Shown: positions 31,943-40,936, counted from the first letter of the stretch. The stretch is DNA of 41,041 nt from Chachezhania antarctica (GCF_003646465.1 NZ_QZEX01000021.1:1-41041); one strand, 5' to 3'. A program made the numbers and translations. Notes: generated by a model not told the origin, from the sequence alone.

Positions 31943-33250
31943 TCAGGCCGCCTGGCGGCTGCGCGGACGCCTGCCGCGCGACGAAGGCTTGCCGGACATG
32001 CCGGGCTTGCCGCCACGGCTCTGGCCCTGGCCGCGCGGACGACCGCCGCCCTTGCCACGGGACGGTCCATCGGCACCCGGGCCTGTCGGCGCGGTGCCGG
32101 AGGCGACGGGGATATCCATCTTCATCAGCTTCTGGATCTGACGCAGCAGGTTCGCTTCCTCGCCGCAGCAGAAGGCAATCGCCTCCCCTTCGCGGCCGGC
32201 ACGGGCCGTCCGGCCGATGCGGTGGATGTAGTTGTCGGGCACTTCCGGCAGATCGTAGTTGATCACGTAGGCAACGCCCGGAATGTCGATCCCGCGCGCG
32301 GCGACGTCGGTCGCGACAAGCGTCGTGATCTCACCCGTACGGAACGCCTTGATGGCGCGGTCCCGCTGGCCCTGGCTCTTGTTGCCATGGATCGACGCGG
32401 CGTTGTAGCCGTCGGCGACAAGGCCTTTCATCAGCTTTTCGGCACCGTGCTTGGTGCGGGCGAAAACCAGCGTCAGCGCGTCCTTGTCGCGGGACAGGAT
32501 CTCGCGCAGTTTCGACGGCTTCGCGGCCTTGTCCACGAAGTGGATCGACTGCGTGACCTTGTCAGCAGCCTTGCCCGGAGGTGCCACCTGCACCCGACGC
32601 GGGTCGGTCAGGTAAGCGCGGCTGAGTTCTTCCATCTGCTTGGGCATCGTGGCCGAGAACAGCTGCGTCTGGCGCGGCGTGCCAAGGCGCGGCGCGATCT
32701 TGCGCAGCGCATGGATGAAGCCCAGGTCGAGCATCTGATCGGCCTCGTCCAGCACAAGCTGGCGGGTGTCGCTCAGGTCGACGGCGCGGCGGTCCATCAG
32801 GTCGATCAGGCGGCCCGGCGTGGCGACAAGGATGTCGGTGCCGCGCGCGAGGAAGTTGATCTGCTTGCCGATGGACTGGCCACCGACAACCGTGAAGACG
32901 CGCAGCTTGGTGCCGGCGGTCAGGTCACGCAGGCTTTCGGCGATCTGGTTCACAAGTTCCCGCGTGGGAGCGAGGATCAGCGCCTTGACCTTCTTCGGCT
33001 CGGGCTTGCCCGGGTCGGCCAGCAGGCCGTCGATCAGGGGAAGGCCGAAGGCCAGAGTCTTGCCGGTGCCAGTCTGCGCAAGGCCGAGGATATCGTGGCC
33101 TTCCAGCGCCAGGGGGATTGCCTTGGCCTGGATCGGCGTCGGCTCGGAGAAATTCGCACGTTTCAGCGCGTCGTGGAGTGCCGGCTGGAGGCCGAGCATA
33201 TCGAAATCAAACAATTCGTGTCCTTTCGGCCGCGCGTCCCGTTCGGACAT
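31943..33250 (-). CDS. DEAD-box RNA helicase, RhlE-like
   Basis: A 435-residue ATP-dependent RNA helicase. In order: Q motif FSEPTPIQAKAIP, Walker A AQTGTGKT, motif Ia PTRELVNQIA, motif II DEAD within VLDEADQMLD, motif III SAT, motif V ATDVAARGIDIPG and motif VI HRIGRTARAG. The last 60 residues are a Gly/Arg-rich basic tail (RGKGGGRPRGQGQSRGG) that should bind RNA. RhlE-type helicases act in ribosome assembly and RNA turnover, fitting the place beside ribosomal genes. It is transcribed alone, with a long leader and its own terminator. Confidence 0.9.
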   Translation of the reverse strand: MSERDARPKGHELFDFDMLGLQPALHDALKRANFSEPTPIQAKAIPLALEGHDILGLAQTGTGKTLAFGLPLIDGLLADPGKPEPKKVKALILAPTRELVNQIAESLRDLTAGTKLRVFTVVGGQSIGKQINFLARGTDILVATPGRLIDLMDRRAVDLSDTRQLVLDEADQMLDLGFIHALRKIAPRLGTPRQTQLFSATMPKQMEELSRAYLTDPRRVQVAPPGKAADKVTQSIHFVDKAAKPSKLREILSRDKDALTLVFARTKHGAEKLMKGLVADGYNAASIHGNKSQGQRDRAIKAFRTGEITTLVATDVAARGIDIPGVAYVINYDLPEVPDNYIHRIGRTARAGREGEAIAFCCGEEANLLRQIQKLMKMDIPVASGTAPTGPGADGPSRGKGGGRPRGQGQSRGGKPGMSGKPSSRGRRPRSRQAA

Positions 33251-33504
33251 GCGTACCGGTAGAGGCCCCAGGTCCGGAGCCAGGAGGGTTGCGTAGCGAC
33301 AAACGGGCGTATCCCGTTGTCTGGCTATCGCGTTTGGAACCCTGCGTGATGGGGAACGGAGGTCTCGTGTGCGCTGGTGGCCCGTCGAACGGGCGCGGCT
33401 TACTCACGCTGCAGCACAGCAACTTGGGCTCAGTGCAGCATTGCGACGCATTCGTCAAGGGGCAGCGGCACGGTGGTTAACCACGCAGCGGACGTGCCCA
33501 ACGC
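33251..33504. other. Gene-free leader of the helicase gene
   Basis: About 250 bases between the rplP terminator and the helicase start contain no convincing gene. It should contain the helicase promoter and leader on the minus strand. A small hairpin with ACAAACGGG/CCCGTTGT arms lies near 33299-33321. I see no known riboswitch or cold-shock element by eye. Confidence 0.4.
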
Positions 33505-33530
33505 AAAAGGGGCGGCTTGCGCCGCCCCTC
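33505..33530 (-). terminator. Terminator after rplP
   Basis: Nine-base perfect arms AGGGGCGGC (33508-33516) and GCCGCCCCT (33521-33529) with a four-base loop; minus-strand transcripts end in TTTTGCG. It closes the ribosomal transcript directly after rplP, where most bacteria continue into rpmC. Confidence 0.8.
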
Positions 33531-33566
33531 GGGGTCTTTCGGATGCGTGAAGATCACGCAGCCGGA

Positions 33567-33980
33567 TTACCAGTCTTCGCGAACCACAACGCGGGTCTTG
33601 ATCGGCAGCTTCATCGCTGCAAGGCGCAGGGCCTCGCGGGCGACTTCGTCCGACACGCCGTCGAGCTCGAACATGATCCGGCCCGGCTTGACCTTGGCGG
33701 CCCAGAAATCGACCGAGCCCTTACCTTTACCCATCCGGACTTCGGTAGGCTTCGACGACACGGCAGTGTCGGGGAAGATCCGGATCCAGACCCGGCCCTG
33801 ACGCTTCATGTGACGCGTCATGGCCCGGCGGGCGGCTTCGATCTGACGAGCGGTGATACGCTCGGGCTCGATGGCCTTGAGACCAAACGAGCCAAAGTTG
33901 AGGTCCGATCCGCCTTTTGCCAGGCCATGGATACGGCCCTTGTGCATCTTGCGGAATTTCGTTCGTTTTGGCTGAAGCAT
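33567..33980 (-). CDS. rplP: 50S ribosomal protein L16
   Basis: A 137-residue L16, which sits at the A-site side of the 50S subunit near the peptidyl-transferase centre. The opening [19 protein letters not shown] and the blocks [19 protein letters not shown] and [12 protein letters not shown] are diagnostic. Length is normal. It follows rpsC by 17 bases and is the last gene of this ribosomal transcript. Confidence 0.98.
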   Translation of the reverse strand: MLQPKRTKFRKMHKGRIHGLAKGGSDLNFGSFGLKAIEPERITARQIEAARRAMTRHMKRQGRVWIRIFPDTAVSSKPTEVRMGKGKGSVDFWAAKVKPGRIMFELDGVSDEVAREALRLAAMKLPIKTRVVVREDW

Positions 33981-33997
33981 CTGTTTATCTCCTCAGC

Positions 33998-34720
33998 TCA
34001 CCGATCACGGTCGCGGCGACCGCCGCCAGCACCGCGGGGGGTGGGCCCGTCCTGCAGTTCCTGCGCGCGGCGTTCACGTGCCGACGGATCGTGCTCCATG
34101 ATCTCGCCCTTGAAGAGCCAGACCTTGATCCCGATAATCCCGTAGGGCGTTTTCGCCTCGGCAAGGGCATAGTCGATATCGGCACGGAGCGTATGCAGAG
34201 GCACACGGCCTTCGCGATACCATTCCGTCCGCGCGATTTCCGCGCCGCCCAGACGGCCGGCAACGTTCACGCGGATACCGAGCGAGCCCATGCGCATCGC
34301 GTTCTGCACCGACCGCTTCATGGCCCGGCGGAACGATACACGACGTTCCAGCTGCTGGGCGATGCTTTCGGCCACCAGTTGGGCGTCGAGTTCCGGCTTG
34401 CGCACTTCGACGATGTTCAGGTGCAGTTCGCTGTCCGTCATGCTGGCCAGCTTCTTGCGCAGGGTTTCGATATCAGCGCCCTTGCGGCCGATGATAACGC
34501 CAGGACGTGCCGTGTGGATCGTCACACGGCACTTCTTGTGCGGCCGCTCGATGATGATCCGGGCAACGCCGGCCTGCTTGCACTCTTCGCGGATGAATTT
34601 GCGGATCTTCACGTCTTCAAGCAGAAGATCCCCGTAATCCTTCGTGTCGGCATACCAGCGGCTGTCCCAGGTGCGGTTCACCTGCAGGCGCATGCCAATC
34701 GGATTGACTTTATGACCCAT
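33998..34720 (-). CDS. rpsC: 30S ribosomal protein S3
   Basis: A 240-residue S3 of the small subunit mRNA entry channel. [20 protein letters not shown] opens the protein; the KH domain includes [18 protein letters not shown]; the C-terminal part has [16 protein letters not shown] and ends in an Arg-rich tail. Its ATG overlaps the rplV stop by one base (TAATG). Confidence 0.98.
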   Translation of the reverse strand: MGHKVNPIGMRLQVNRTWDSRWYADTKDYGDLLLEDVKIRKFIREECKQAGVARIIIERPHKKCRVTIHTARPGVIIGRKGADIETLRKKLASMTDSELHLNIVEVRKPELDAQLVAESIAQQLERRVSFRRAMKRSVQNAMRMGSLGIRVNVAGRLGGAEIARTEWYREGRVPLHTLRADIDYALAEAKTPYGIIGIKVWLFKGEIMEHDPSARERRAQELQDGPTPRGAGGGRRDRDR

Positions 34721-35100
34721 TAGGCTTGCTCCTCGACCTGACGCACCTTGATCGTGATTTCCGAGAACGGCTTCTTCAGCGGACCGAAACGGCCACGCGC
34801 CCGCGGACGACCGCGTTTCATGACCAGGCCCTTGCCGACCCAGGCTTCGGCGACGACCAGTTCATCGACGTCCAGGTTGTGGTTGTTCTCGGCGTTGGCG
34901 ATGGCGGACTGAAGACATTTCTTCACGTCCAGCGCGATACGCTTGTTCGAGAAGGTCAGGTCCGTCAGGGCCTGCTCTACCTTCTTGCCGCGGATCATCG
35001 CTGCCACCAGGTTGAGCTTCTGCGGCGAGGTCCGGAGCATGCGCGTTTTCGCCATTGCTTCGTTCTCTGCCACGCGGCGGGGGTTCTTTTCCTTACCCAT
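34720..35100 (-). CDS. rplV: 50S ribosomal protein L22
   Basis: A 126-residue L22, lining the exit tunnel. Diagnostic parts are [20 protein letters not shown] and [15 protein letters not shown] near the end, with the beta-hairpin region [10 protein letters not shown] between. The N-terminus [18 protein letters not shown] is the longer form usual in this bacterial group. It follows rpsS by three bases. Confidence 0.98.
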   Translation of the reverse strand: MGKEKNPRRVAENEAMAKTRMLRTSPQKLNLVAAMIRGKKVEQALTDLTFSNKRIALDVKKCLQSAIANAENNHNLDVDELVVAEAWVGKGLVMKRGRPRARGRFGPLKKPFSEITIKVRQVEEQA

Positions 35101-35103
35101 GGC

Positions 35104-35382
35104 TTATTTCCGCTTCGCTTTTTTGTCGGCGGCATGACCGTAGTAGGTCCGTGTCGGCGAATATTCACCGAACTTCTGACCAATCATGTCTTCCGAAACC
35201 GAGACAGGGATGTGTTTGTGACCGTTGTACACGCCGAAGGTCAGCCCCACGAACTGGGGCAGAATTGTCGACCGGCGTGACCAGATCTTGATGACGTCGT
35301 TACGGCCCGATTCGCGCGCAGCTTCGGCTTTCTTAAGCACGTAAGCATCGACGAAAGGGCCCTTCCAAACAGAGCGAGACAT
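35104..35382 (-). CDS. rpsS: 30S ribosomal protein S19
   Basis: A 92-residue S19 of the 30S head. [40 protein letters not shown] and [19 protein letters not shown] are the family's blocks. It begins three bases after rplB and precedes rplV. Confidence 0.98.
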   Translation of the reverse strand: MSRSVWKGPFVDAYVLKKAEAARESGRNDVIKIWSRRSTILPQFVGLTFGVYNGHKHIPVSVSEDMIGQKFGEYSPTRTYYGHAADKKAKRK

Positions 35383-35385
35383 GTT

Positions 35386-36228
35386 TTAGCGCCCTTTCTT
35401 CTTGGCGTGCCGCGAACGGATGATGAGCGACGAAGACGCCTTCTTGCGATTGCGCGTCTTGGCACCTTTTGTGGGCTTGCCCCACGGCGTCACCGGGTGA
35501 CGACCGCCCGAGGTCCGGCCTTCACCACCGCCGTGCGGGTGATCGATCGGGTTCATGACGACACCGCGGACAGAAGGACGCTTGCCCTTGTGACGCATGC
35601 GGCCCGCTTTACCCATGTTCTGGTTCGAGTTGTCGGGGTTCGAGACGGCACCGACCGTGGCCATGCATTCCTGGCGCACGAGCCGCAGTTCGCCCGAAGA
35701 CAGGCGGATCTGCGCGTAGCCGCCATCGCGGCCCACGAATTGCGCATAGGTGCCGGCAGCACGTGCGATCTGGCCGCCCTTGCCGGGCTTCATCTCGATG
35801 TTGTGGACAATGGTACCGATCGGCATGCCCGAGAACGGCATCGCGTTGCCCGGCTTGATGTCTGCCTTGGCGCTGGACACGACGGTATCGCCGACGGCCA
35901 TGCGCTGCGGTGCCAGGATATACGACTGTTCGCCGTCCGCGTACTTGATCAGCGCGATGAAGGCGGTCCGGTTGGGGTCGTATTCGATGCGTTCGACCGT
36001 GGCCGGCGCATCAATCTTCCTGCGTTTGAAATCGACGATCCGATAGAGGCGTTTGACGCCCCCGCCGCGGCGGCGCATCGTGATCCGTCCGGTGTTGTTC
36101 CGGCCGCCCTTGCCAGTCAGACCCTCGGTGAGGGCCTTGACGGGGCGTCCTTTGTACAGCTCCGAACGGTCGATCAGCACCAGCCCGCGCTGGCCCGGCG
36201 TCGTCGGCTTATACGACTTGAGTGCCAT
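35386..36228 (-). CDS. rplB: 50S ribosomal protein L2
   Basis: A 280-residue L2, needed for subunit association and peptidyl-transferase activity. [20 protein letters not shown] opens it, [19 protein letters not shown] and [20 protein letters not shown] (containing the conserved His of the transferase centre) follow, and it ends RHAKKKGR. The start at 36228 is fixed by this N-terminus; an open extension upstream is ignored. It begins a new transcription unit here, being separated from rplW by three unrelated genes. Confidence 0.98.
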   Translation of the reverse strand: MALKSYKPTTPGQRGLVLIDRSELYKGRPVKALTEGLTGKGGRNNTGRITMRRRGGGVKRLYRIVDFKRRKIDAPATVERIEYDPNRTAFIALIKYADGEQSYILAPQRMAVGDTVVSSAKADIKPGNAMPFSGMPIGTIVHNIEMKPGKGGQIARAAGTYAQFVGRDGGYAQIRLSSGELRLVRQECMATVGAVSNPDNSNQNMGKAGRMRHKGKRPSVRGVVMNPIDHPHGGGEGRTSGGRHPVTPWGKPTKGAKTRNRKKASSSLIIRSRHAKKKGR

Positions 36229-36370
36229 GCTTTCTGTCTTCCGTTTAGCGTTGGGCGGCTTGAGCCACCCTATGTTTGCGGCGCGGGACGGGTGGTCCTC
36301 TGCCGATGTATAGGGCCCCGAAGGTCCCCGGTGGAACGGTGCCCGTTTCGGGCCGCCGGTGGGTCCTGCC

Positions 36371-36395
36371 GTAGGGTGCGTGGTCTCCACGCACC
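36371..36395. repeat. 25-base palindromic repeat, copy 1
   Basis: A GTAG prefix followed by a palindrome with nine-base arms GGTGCGTGG and CCACGCACC around TCT. An identical 25-base copy is at 40814-40838. It lies between the inserted gene block and rplB. It resembles REP-type elements. Confidence 0.75.
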
Positions 36396-36415
36396 GTAAC
36401 CAGACCAAAACAAGT

Positions 36416-36438
36416 GGCCCCGGAACGAATCCGGGGCC
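36416..36438 (-). terminator. Possible terminator downstream of the inserted gene block
   Basis: Perfect nine-base arms GGCCCCGGA (36416-36424) and TCCGGGGCC (36430-36438). Minus-strand transcripts would continue ACTTGTTTTGG, a modest T-rich tail. It would separate the heme-membrane gene from rplB. Confidence 0.5.
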
Positions 36439-36503
36439 TTGTGATTGGCGGGACCTAGCAGATGGTCCGGGTGAGGTCCAGAGGCTAAAGCCCGCCCTGC
36501 CCG

Positions 36504-37121
36504 CTACCGCCGCCGCAACGCCTTGCGTATCCGAAGATCGAACAGCACGGCAACGCTCACTGCGATCACGGCAAGGCACAGCACCCATTTCGACACAATC
36601 TCCATCGCGCCCTGGATCTGCACCGCATGGACCACGGTCGCCACAACCACGACCAGCGCCAGCGCATTGTGCAGGACGTTCCACACCACCGGACGCAGGC
36701 CCAGACGCCGCCGCAGGGCGACCAATAGCGCCGTAAGCAGCACCGCCCACATGGCCGTCACGCCATAGACGGAAAACGGCGTGGGCGAGACAAGCAGCAA
36801 CGCGTCAAGCGTATCGGGTGGACTGGCAACAAAGAGCCCGCCCACATGCACGACCACGCAGGCCACCAGAAGCGCACCGACCCATCGGTGCCAGCGACGA
36901 CCACGCGGCCCCTCGAGCCCCGGCAACCAGCCCGCCGCCATCAACGGCTTCGGCAGCAACAGCGCCAGCGCAAGGATGCCTGCGAAGCCGCCAGCGATAT
37001 AGGGCGCATCACGATAGGCCAGAAACGGGCTCGCCGCCGCGAGCGCTGCGGGCACGATCATCAGGCCAAGCACGGCCAGCCAGATCAGCACCGCCCGCCC
37101 GCGGCCCTTGCCGAAGGGCAT
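36504..37121 (-). CDS. Ferric-reductase-like heme membrane protein
   Basis: A 205-residue membrane protein with about six helices. Two histidine pairs spaced for heme binding are visible: H78 and H92 ([21 protein letters not shown]) and H151 and H165 ([20 protein letters not shown]). This is the pattern of ferric-reductase-like transmembrane (YedZ/MsrQ-like) domains, which pass electrons across the membrane. No flavin or NAD domain is attached, so a partner is needed. It follows the Tat-exported protein gene by four bases, suggesting a common redox task. Both lie inside the S10 operon gap. Confidence 0.75.
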   Translation of the reverse strand: MPFGKGRGRAVLIWLAVLGLMIVPAALAAASPFLAYRDAPYIAGGFAGILALALLLPKPLMAAGWLPGLEGPRGRRWHRWVGALLVACVVVHVGGLFVASPPDTLDALLLVSPTPFSVYGVTAMWAVLLTALLVALRRRLGLRPVVWNVLHNALALVVVVATVVHAVQIQGAMEIVSKWVLCLAVIAVSVAVLFDLRIRKALRRR

Positions 37122-37125
37122 GGGA

Positions 37126-37608
37126 TCAGGCCGGGGCCAGCACGAAATCCGCCTGCACGGACGTGTCCCGCGCGCTCGACATCACAGGACGCAGGAAAAC
37201 GGTGCGGAAGGTCCCGTCGTCATAGGCCAGATGCGCATGGGGCTGGCCGAAATTCGGCACGATCTGCTCCATCTCCAGTTCGTAACGGCCGTCCGGGCCG
37301 GTCAGCACGCTGCCATGGTTGCGCGGCTCGCGTTCGCCACCAAGGGTCGTGGCCGCCCAGATCTGGATACGCACGTTCTTCAACGGCGCCCCGTCTCCGG
37401 CCCGGCGCACGGTGCCCGACACCCAGAAGCCGCGGCCCAGCCGGTCGACCAGCGGCGCCCCGGGAGCGTAATTGTTGGACCCGCCCCGCATCGTTGCGGT
37501 CGGTGTCCAGCTTTGCGCCAGCGCGGGCGTGATCCCGGACGAAGCGGCGGCCGCCGCAGCGGCACCGGAGATCAAAAAGGAACGGCGGTTGTAGAAAGGG
37601 GAATGCAT
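37126..37608 (-). CDS. Tat-exported intradiol-dioxygenase-like protein
   Basis: A 160-residue secreted protein. A twin-arginine signal (NRRSFLISGAAAAAAA, then TPALAQS) predicts folded export. The mature part has the beta-sandwich pattern of intradiol ring-cleavage dioxygenases: FWVSGTVRRAGDGAPLKNVR, IQIWAAT, LTGPDGRYELE and PNFGQPHAHLAYDD. The H-x-H iron ligands are there, but the two ligand tyrosines of true dioxygenases are not apparent (Phe at the PNF position). Catechol cleavage is therefore doubtful. Start at 37608; an ATG at 37623 is possible, and the frame to 37776 is not needed. Confidence 0.65.
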   Translation of the reverse strand: MHSPFYNRRSFLISGAAAAAAASSGITPALAQSWTPTATMRGGSNNYAPGAPLVDRLGRGFWVSGTVRRAGDGAPLKNVRIQIWAATTLGGEREPRNHGSVLTGPDGRYELEMEQIVPNFGQPHAHLAYDDGTFRTVFLRPVMSSARDTSVQADFVLAPA

Positions 37609-37823
37609 GGACGTCTTCTCCATCTTCACAAGCAGAGGATCGGGCACCTGACCTGGACAGTCGTTGCATTGAGGATAGAGCGTGCGGGCGTTTCGGCAAA
37701 CACCACCCAGCCGCACATTCCTGTGACCGCCCGGCAAGGTGCCAAAGGAAAGTGCCGCAATGGCCATGCGGAACACGTCAGATCGGAGGGTGTGCCCGGC
37801 ATTCCCGTCGGACGCCTCCGGCG

Positions 37824-37886
37824 GGAGTATTTCCGAAGAGAAGAAGCAGGGCGAGCTCGCCTTTTCTTCTCTTCCTGAAATACTCC
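37824..37886. repeat. Long inverted repeat (REP-like) in the S10 operon gap
   Basis: Arms of 22 and 23 bases (37824-37845 and 37864-37886) are complementary except for one small bulge, and an inner 12-base palindrome GGCGAGCTCGCC (37850-37861) lies in the loop. The GCGGGAGTATTTCC-type arm resembles intergenic repeats I associate with Rhodobacterales genomes. It lies downstream of the SHOCT gene and could end its transcript. The remaining bases of 37609-37974 show no gene. Confidence 0.75.
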
Positions 37887-37974
37887 GGGAGAGTCCGAGC
37901 CGCAGGCTCGGGCGGGGGCAGCGCCCTCTTTTGAGTGGCCGGGCGGGACATCCCCGCCCGAGGTCCGGTTCGCC

Positions 37975-38364
37975 TCAGCCGCCCAGCACCTTGGCCTTCT
38001 GGACCTGGAATTCTTCTTCGGACAGGTGGCCGCCCTCTTTCAGCTTGGCCAGACGCTCGATCTCGTCCGCGGCCGACACGCTGGCGACCGAGCGGATGTA
38101 ATCCTTCTGCGCGGTCTCAAGCTGCTGCTGGAACTCGATCTTGTGCTCCTCCATCTTGCCACCGCGGAGGATCAGGTAGGCCAGCACACCAAGCCATGGC
38201 AGCAGGATGACGAAAGCAACCCAGGCGGCCTTGGCCACCCCGGACAGGTCCTTGGAGCGGAAGATGTCGGCCACGACCGAAATCAGCACCCAGAACCAGG
38301 CGATCATCAGGAAAAGCCAGAAGATCGACCAAAAAATGTGAAAGATCCCAAAACCGTCTTCCAT
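37975..38364 (-). CDS. Membrane protein with PLDc_N and SHOCT domains
   Basis: A 129-residue protein. Two membrane helices with a short loop (about 8-30 and 44-66, SIFWLFLMIAWFWVLISVV and AAWVAFVILLPWLGVLAYLI) match the PLDc_N domain. The C-terminal LAKLKEGGHLSEEEFQVQKA (about 104-123) is a SHOCT motif, a short C-terminal oligomerization or targeting helix pair. The ATG at 38364 is chosen because the family starts there. Function unknown; it is the first gene of the block separating rplW from rplB. Confidence 0.75.
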   Translation of the reverse strand: MEDGFGIFHIFWSIFWLFLMIAWFWVLISVVADIFRSKDLSGVAKAAWVAFVILLPWLGVLAYLILRGGKMEEHKIEFQQQLETAQKDYIRSVASVSAADEIERLAKLKEGGHLSEEEFQVQKAKVLGG

Positions 38365-38490
38365 GCTGCACCTCGTATCCCGGTTACGCGCCCAACCGGC
38401 GCCTGTCCGCGCACTATAGCCCGGTCCGAGTAACGGCGATACCAAAGACGCGGCCGTGCGACCCCGCGGCGGAACGCCCGCCCGGAAACG

Positions 38491-38521
38491 CAAAAGGCCC
38501 CACCGTTGCCGGCAGGGCCTT
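38491..38521 (-). terminator. Terminator after rplW
   Basis: Minus-strand arms AAGGCCC (38521-38515) and GGGCCTT (38500-38494), with additional inner pairing, are followed by TTGCG. It ends the rpsJ-rplC-rplD-rplW transcript 26 bases after rplW. Confidence 0.65.
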
Positions 38522-38546
38522 CCGTCTGTTTACGCCTGGGCGGATC

Positions 38547-38843
38547 TCAGAGACCGGTGGTCACGTCGATCGTGTTGCCCTCTTCCAGCGTCACATAGGC
38601 TTTCTTCACGTCCTTCCGACGGCCGGGCTGGCCGCGGAAACGCTTGACCTTGCCCTTGGTGATCGACGTGTTGACGGCTTTCACCTTCACGCCGAACAGC
38701 GCCTCGACCGCGTCGCGGATCTGGGGCTTCGAGCTGTCGATGGCAACTTCGAAGACAACGGCGTTGGCTTCCGACGCCATCGTCGCCTTTTCCGTGATGA
38801 TCGGCTTGCGGATCACGTCGTAATGTTCCGGTTTCGCGCTCAT
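38547..38843 (-). CDS. rplW: 50S ribosomal protein L23
   Basis: A 98-residue L23 at the tunnel exit, docking site for trigger factor and [43 protein letters not shown] and [15 protein letters not shown] are diagnostic. The ATG overlaps the rplD stop (ATGA). Normally rplB would follow at once; here a terminator does. Confidence 0.97.
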   Translation of the reverse strand: MSAKPEHYDVIRKPIITEKATMASEANAVVFEVAIDSSKPQIRDAVEALFGVKVKAVNTSITKGKVKRFRGQPGRRKDVKKAYVTLEEGNTIDVTTGL

Positions 38844-39457
38844 TTCAGACGCTCCTCCAGGGCTTGGACACCGGCCTTCGTGAGCACCAGGGTGTCGCGA
38901 CGCAGGATGTCGTAAACGTTGGCCCCCATGCTGGGCAGCACGTCGAGCCCTTCGATGTTGCGCGACGCCTGCAGGAACGCTTCGTTCACTGCCGCACCGT
39001 CGATGATCAGCGCGCGCTTCCAGCCCAGGTTCTTGACCTGTTTTGCCAGCGCGGCCGTCTTGCCTTCGGTCTCGATCCCGTCGATCACCACCAGTTCGCC
39101 CGCCTTGGCCTTGGCCGAAAGCGCGTGCTTCAGGCCCAGCTTGCGGAACTTCTTGGGCAGGTCATGACCGTGACTGCGGGGCGTCGGACCCTTGTAGATG
39201 CCGCCCTTGCGGAAGATCGGCGCCTTGCGCGAGCCGTGGCGTGCGCCGCCCGTGCCCTTCTGGCGATAGATCTTCTTCGTGGAGTACGACACTTCCGAGC
39301 GCGTCTTCACCTTGTGCGTGCCGGCCTGCGCATTGTTGCGCTGCCAGCGGACGACGCGGTGCAGGATGTCGGCGCGCGGCTCGAGACCGAACAGTTCGGC
39401 GTCGAGCTCGATATCGCCGGCCTTGCCGCCGTCGAGCGTGATTACGTCGAGTTTCAT
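38840..39457 (-). CDS. rplD: 50S ribosomal protein L4
   Basis: A 205-residue L4. The tunnel-facing loop is [20 protein letters not shown], and [20 protein letters not shown] follows. In Escherichia coli L4 also represses its own operon through the S10 leader; a hairpin upstream of rpsJ could allow something similar. It overlaps rplC and rplW by ATGA on both sides. Confidence 0.98.
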   Translation of the reverse strand: MKLDVITLDGGKAGDIELDAELFGLEPRADILHRVVRWQRNNAQAGTHKVKTRSEVSYSTKKIYRQKGTGGARHGSRKAPIFRKGGIYKGPTPRSHGHDLPKKFRKLGLKHALSAKAKAGELVVIDGIETEGKTAALAKQVKNLGWKRALIIDGAAVNEAFLQASRNIEGLDVLPSMGANVYDILRRDTLVLTKAGVQALEERLK

Positions 39458-40188
39458 GCTTCACCCCCTTCCGCGGGCGCGTCTTGAACCGGAGCGTCAG
39501 CCACCGGTGCCGAAGCACCTTTCAGCGCCGCCGGGGTCGGCAGACCGTCCGGGAGTTTCTTCTTCACTGCATCCTTGACCGTGACCCAGCCGCCCTTCGA
39601 TCCCGGGACAGCGCCCTTGATCATGATCAGGCCGCGATCGGCATCGGTCTTGACCACTTCGAGGTTCTGCGTGGTCACCCGTGCAGCACCCATGTGGCCG
39701 GCCATCTTCTTGCCTTTGAAGACCTTGCCCGGATCCTGACACTGGCCGGTGGAGCCGTGCGAACGGTGGCTGATCGACACGCCGTGCGATGCACGCAGGC
39801 CGCCGAAGTTGTGCCGCTTCATGGCACCCTGGAAGCCCTTACCGATCGAGGTTCCCGACACGTCGACCTTCTGACCCATCAGGAAGTGTTCGGCCGAGAT
39901 TTCGGCGCCTACTTCGATCAGGCAGTCTTCGGTCACGCGGAACTCGGCCAATTTGCGCTTGGGTTCCACCTTGGAGGCTGCGAAATGGCCGCGCATCGGC
40001 GCGCTCACCCGCTTGACCTTGGCAGTACCGGCGCCCAGCTGAACGGCGGTGTAGCCGTCCTTGTCCTTGGTGCGCTGTGCAACAACCTGGAGCTTGTCCA
40101 GTTGCAGCACGGTGACGGGGATCTGCTTGCCGTCTTCCATGAAAAGACGGGTCATCCCCAGTTTCTTTGCGATGATTCCGGAACGCAT
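39454..40188 (-). CDS. rplC: 50S ribosomal protein L3
   Basis: A 244-residue L3. [20 protein letters not shown] opens it; [38 protein letters not shown] and [17 protein letters not shown] follow. The last 35 residues are an Ala/Pro-rich acidic tail ([20 protein letters not shown]), a C-terminal extension beyond the usual core of about 210. It begins 18 bases after rpsJ. Confidence 0.98.
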   Translation of the reverse strand: MRSGIIAKKLGMTRLFMEDGKQIPVTVLQLDKLQVVAQRTKDKDGYTAVQLGAGTAKVKRVSAPMRGHFAASKVEPKRKLAEFRVTEDCLIEVGAEISAEHFLMGQKVDVSGTSIGKGFQGAMKRHNFGGLRASHGVSISHRSHGSTGQCQDPGKVFKGKKMAGHMGAARVTTQNLEVVKTDADRGLIMIKGAVPGSKGGWVTVKDAVKKKLPDGLPTPAALKGASAPVADAPVQDAPAEGGEA

Positions 40189-40206
40189 GTTTTCTACCCT
40201 CCGGCC

Positions 40207-40521
40207 TTACGACTGCAGCTTGATCTCGACATCAACGCCGGCGGCGAGGTCGAGTTTCATGAGCGCGTCAACGGTTTGCGGGGTCGGATCGACGATATCC
40301 AGGAGCCGCTTGTGGGTGCGGATCTCGAACTGGTCGCGGGATTTCTTGTCCACGTGGGGACCGCGCAGAACGGTGAATTTTTCGATCTTGTTCGGCAAGG
40401 GGATCGGGCCGCGCACGGTGGCGCCCGTCCGCTTGGCGGTGTTCACGATTTCCTGCGTGCTGGCGTCCAGCACACGGTAATCGAACGCCTTCAGCCGAAT
40501 ACGGATGTTTTGGCTTTGCAT
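40207..40521 (-). CDS. rpsJ: 30S ribosomal protein S10
   Basis: A 104-residue S10, which also serves as transcription antitermination factor Nus[41 protein letters not shown] and [16 protein letters not shown] are diagnostic. The start at 40521 is fixed by this N-terminus; the open frame to 40671 is leader. First gene of the S10 unit, about 415 bases downstream of tuf. Confidence 0.98.
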   Translation of the reverse strand: MQSQNIRIRLKAFDYRVLDASTQEIVNTAKRTGATVRGPIPLPNKIEKFTVLRGPHVDKKSRDQFEIRTHKRLLDIVDPTPQTVDALMKLDLAAGVDVEIKLQS

Positions 40522-40594
40522 AGAATCTGCCTTTTTCTTAAGGCGTTGGAGTTGAGAGGAGGACAGGCGCTCATCGCCGACCCTCATCGAACCC

Positions 40595-40617
40595 AAAAGG
40601 CGGGAATCATCCCGCCC
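40595..40617 (-). promoter_or_regulatory. Terminator-like hairpin in the rpsJ leader
   Basis: Seven-base arms GGCGGGA (40599-40605) and TCCCGCC (40610-40616) with a four-base loop; minus-strand transcripts would continue TTTTGGG. It lies about 75 bases before the rpsJ start and 145 bases beyond the tuf terminator. It may be an attenuator of the S10 operon or a second terminator for tuf. Confidence 0.5.
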
Positions 40618-40762
40618 CTGTTTCGCTGCCGCGAACTCGCGCGCCATACTAGGCGCCGGAGCCCGAGGCAAGGGAAAAGCTGCATTTCCCCGGCAATTCG
40701 CCCCGCCACCCGATAGACGCTAGACGATCAGGACGCCGCAGGGCCGGGCAGGACAGCAGATG

Positions 40763-40790
40763 GAAAAAGGGCCGGAGTGATCCGGCCCTT
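40763..40790 (-). terminator. Terminator of tuf
   Basis: Ten-base perfect arms AAGGGCCGGA (40767-40776) and TCCGGCCCTT (40781-40790) with a four-base loop; minus-strand transcripts end TTTTTCC. It separates tuf from the S10 unit. Confidence 0.8.
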
Positions 40791-40813
40791 GGTCTCGTCC
40801 GGGGAGCCTGGCG

Positions 40814-40838
40814 GTAGGGTGCGTGGTCTCCACGCACC
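40814..40838. repeat. 25-base palindromic repeat, copy 2
   Basis: Identical over 25 bases to the element at 36371-36395, here between the tuf stop and the tuf terminator. Flanking bases differ, so the unit itself is repeated rather than a larger duplication. Confidence 0.75.
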
Positions 40839-40936
40839 TTTGGCCGAAGCGCCCGGTTTTCCCGGGGCGGGGTCCCGGCAGCTCCGCGTTGCGGAACCGC
40901 CTGCCACCCGCCAGTCGAACGGCGGAGCCGTTCGAC

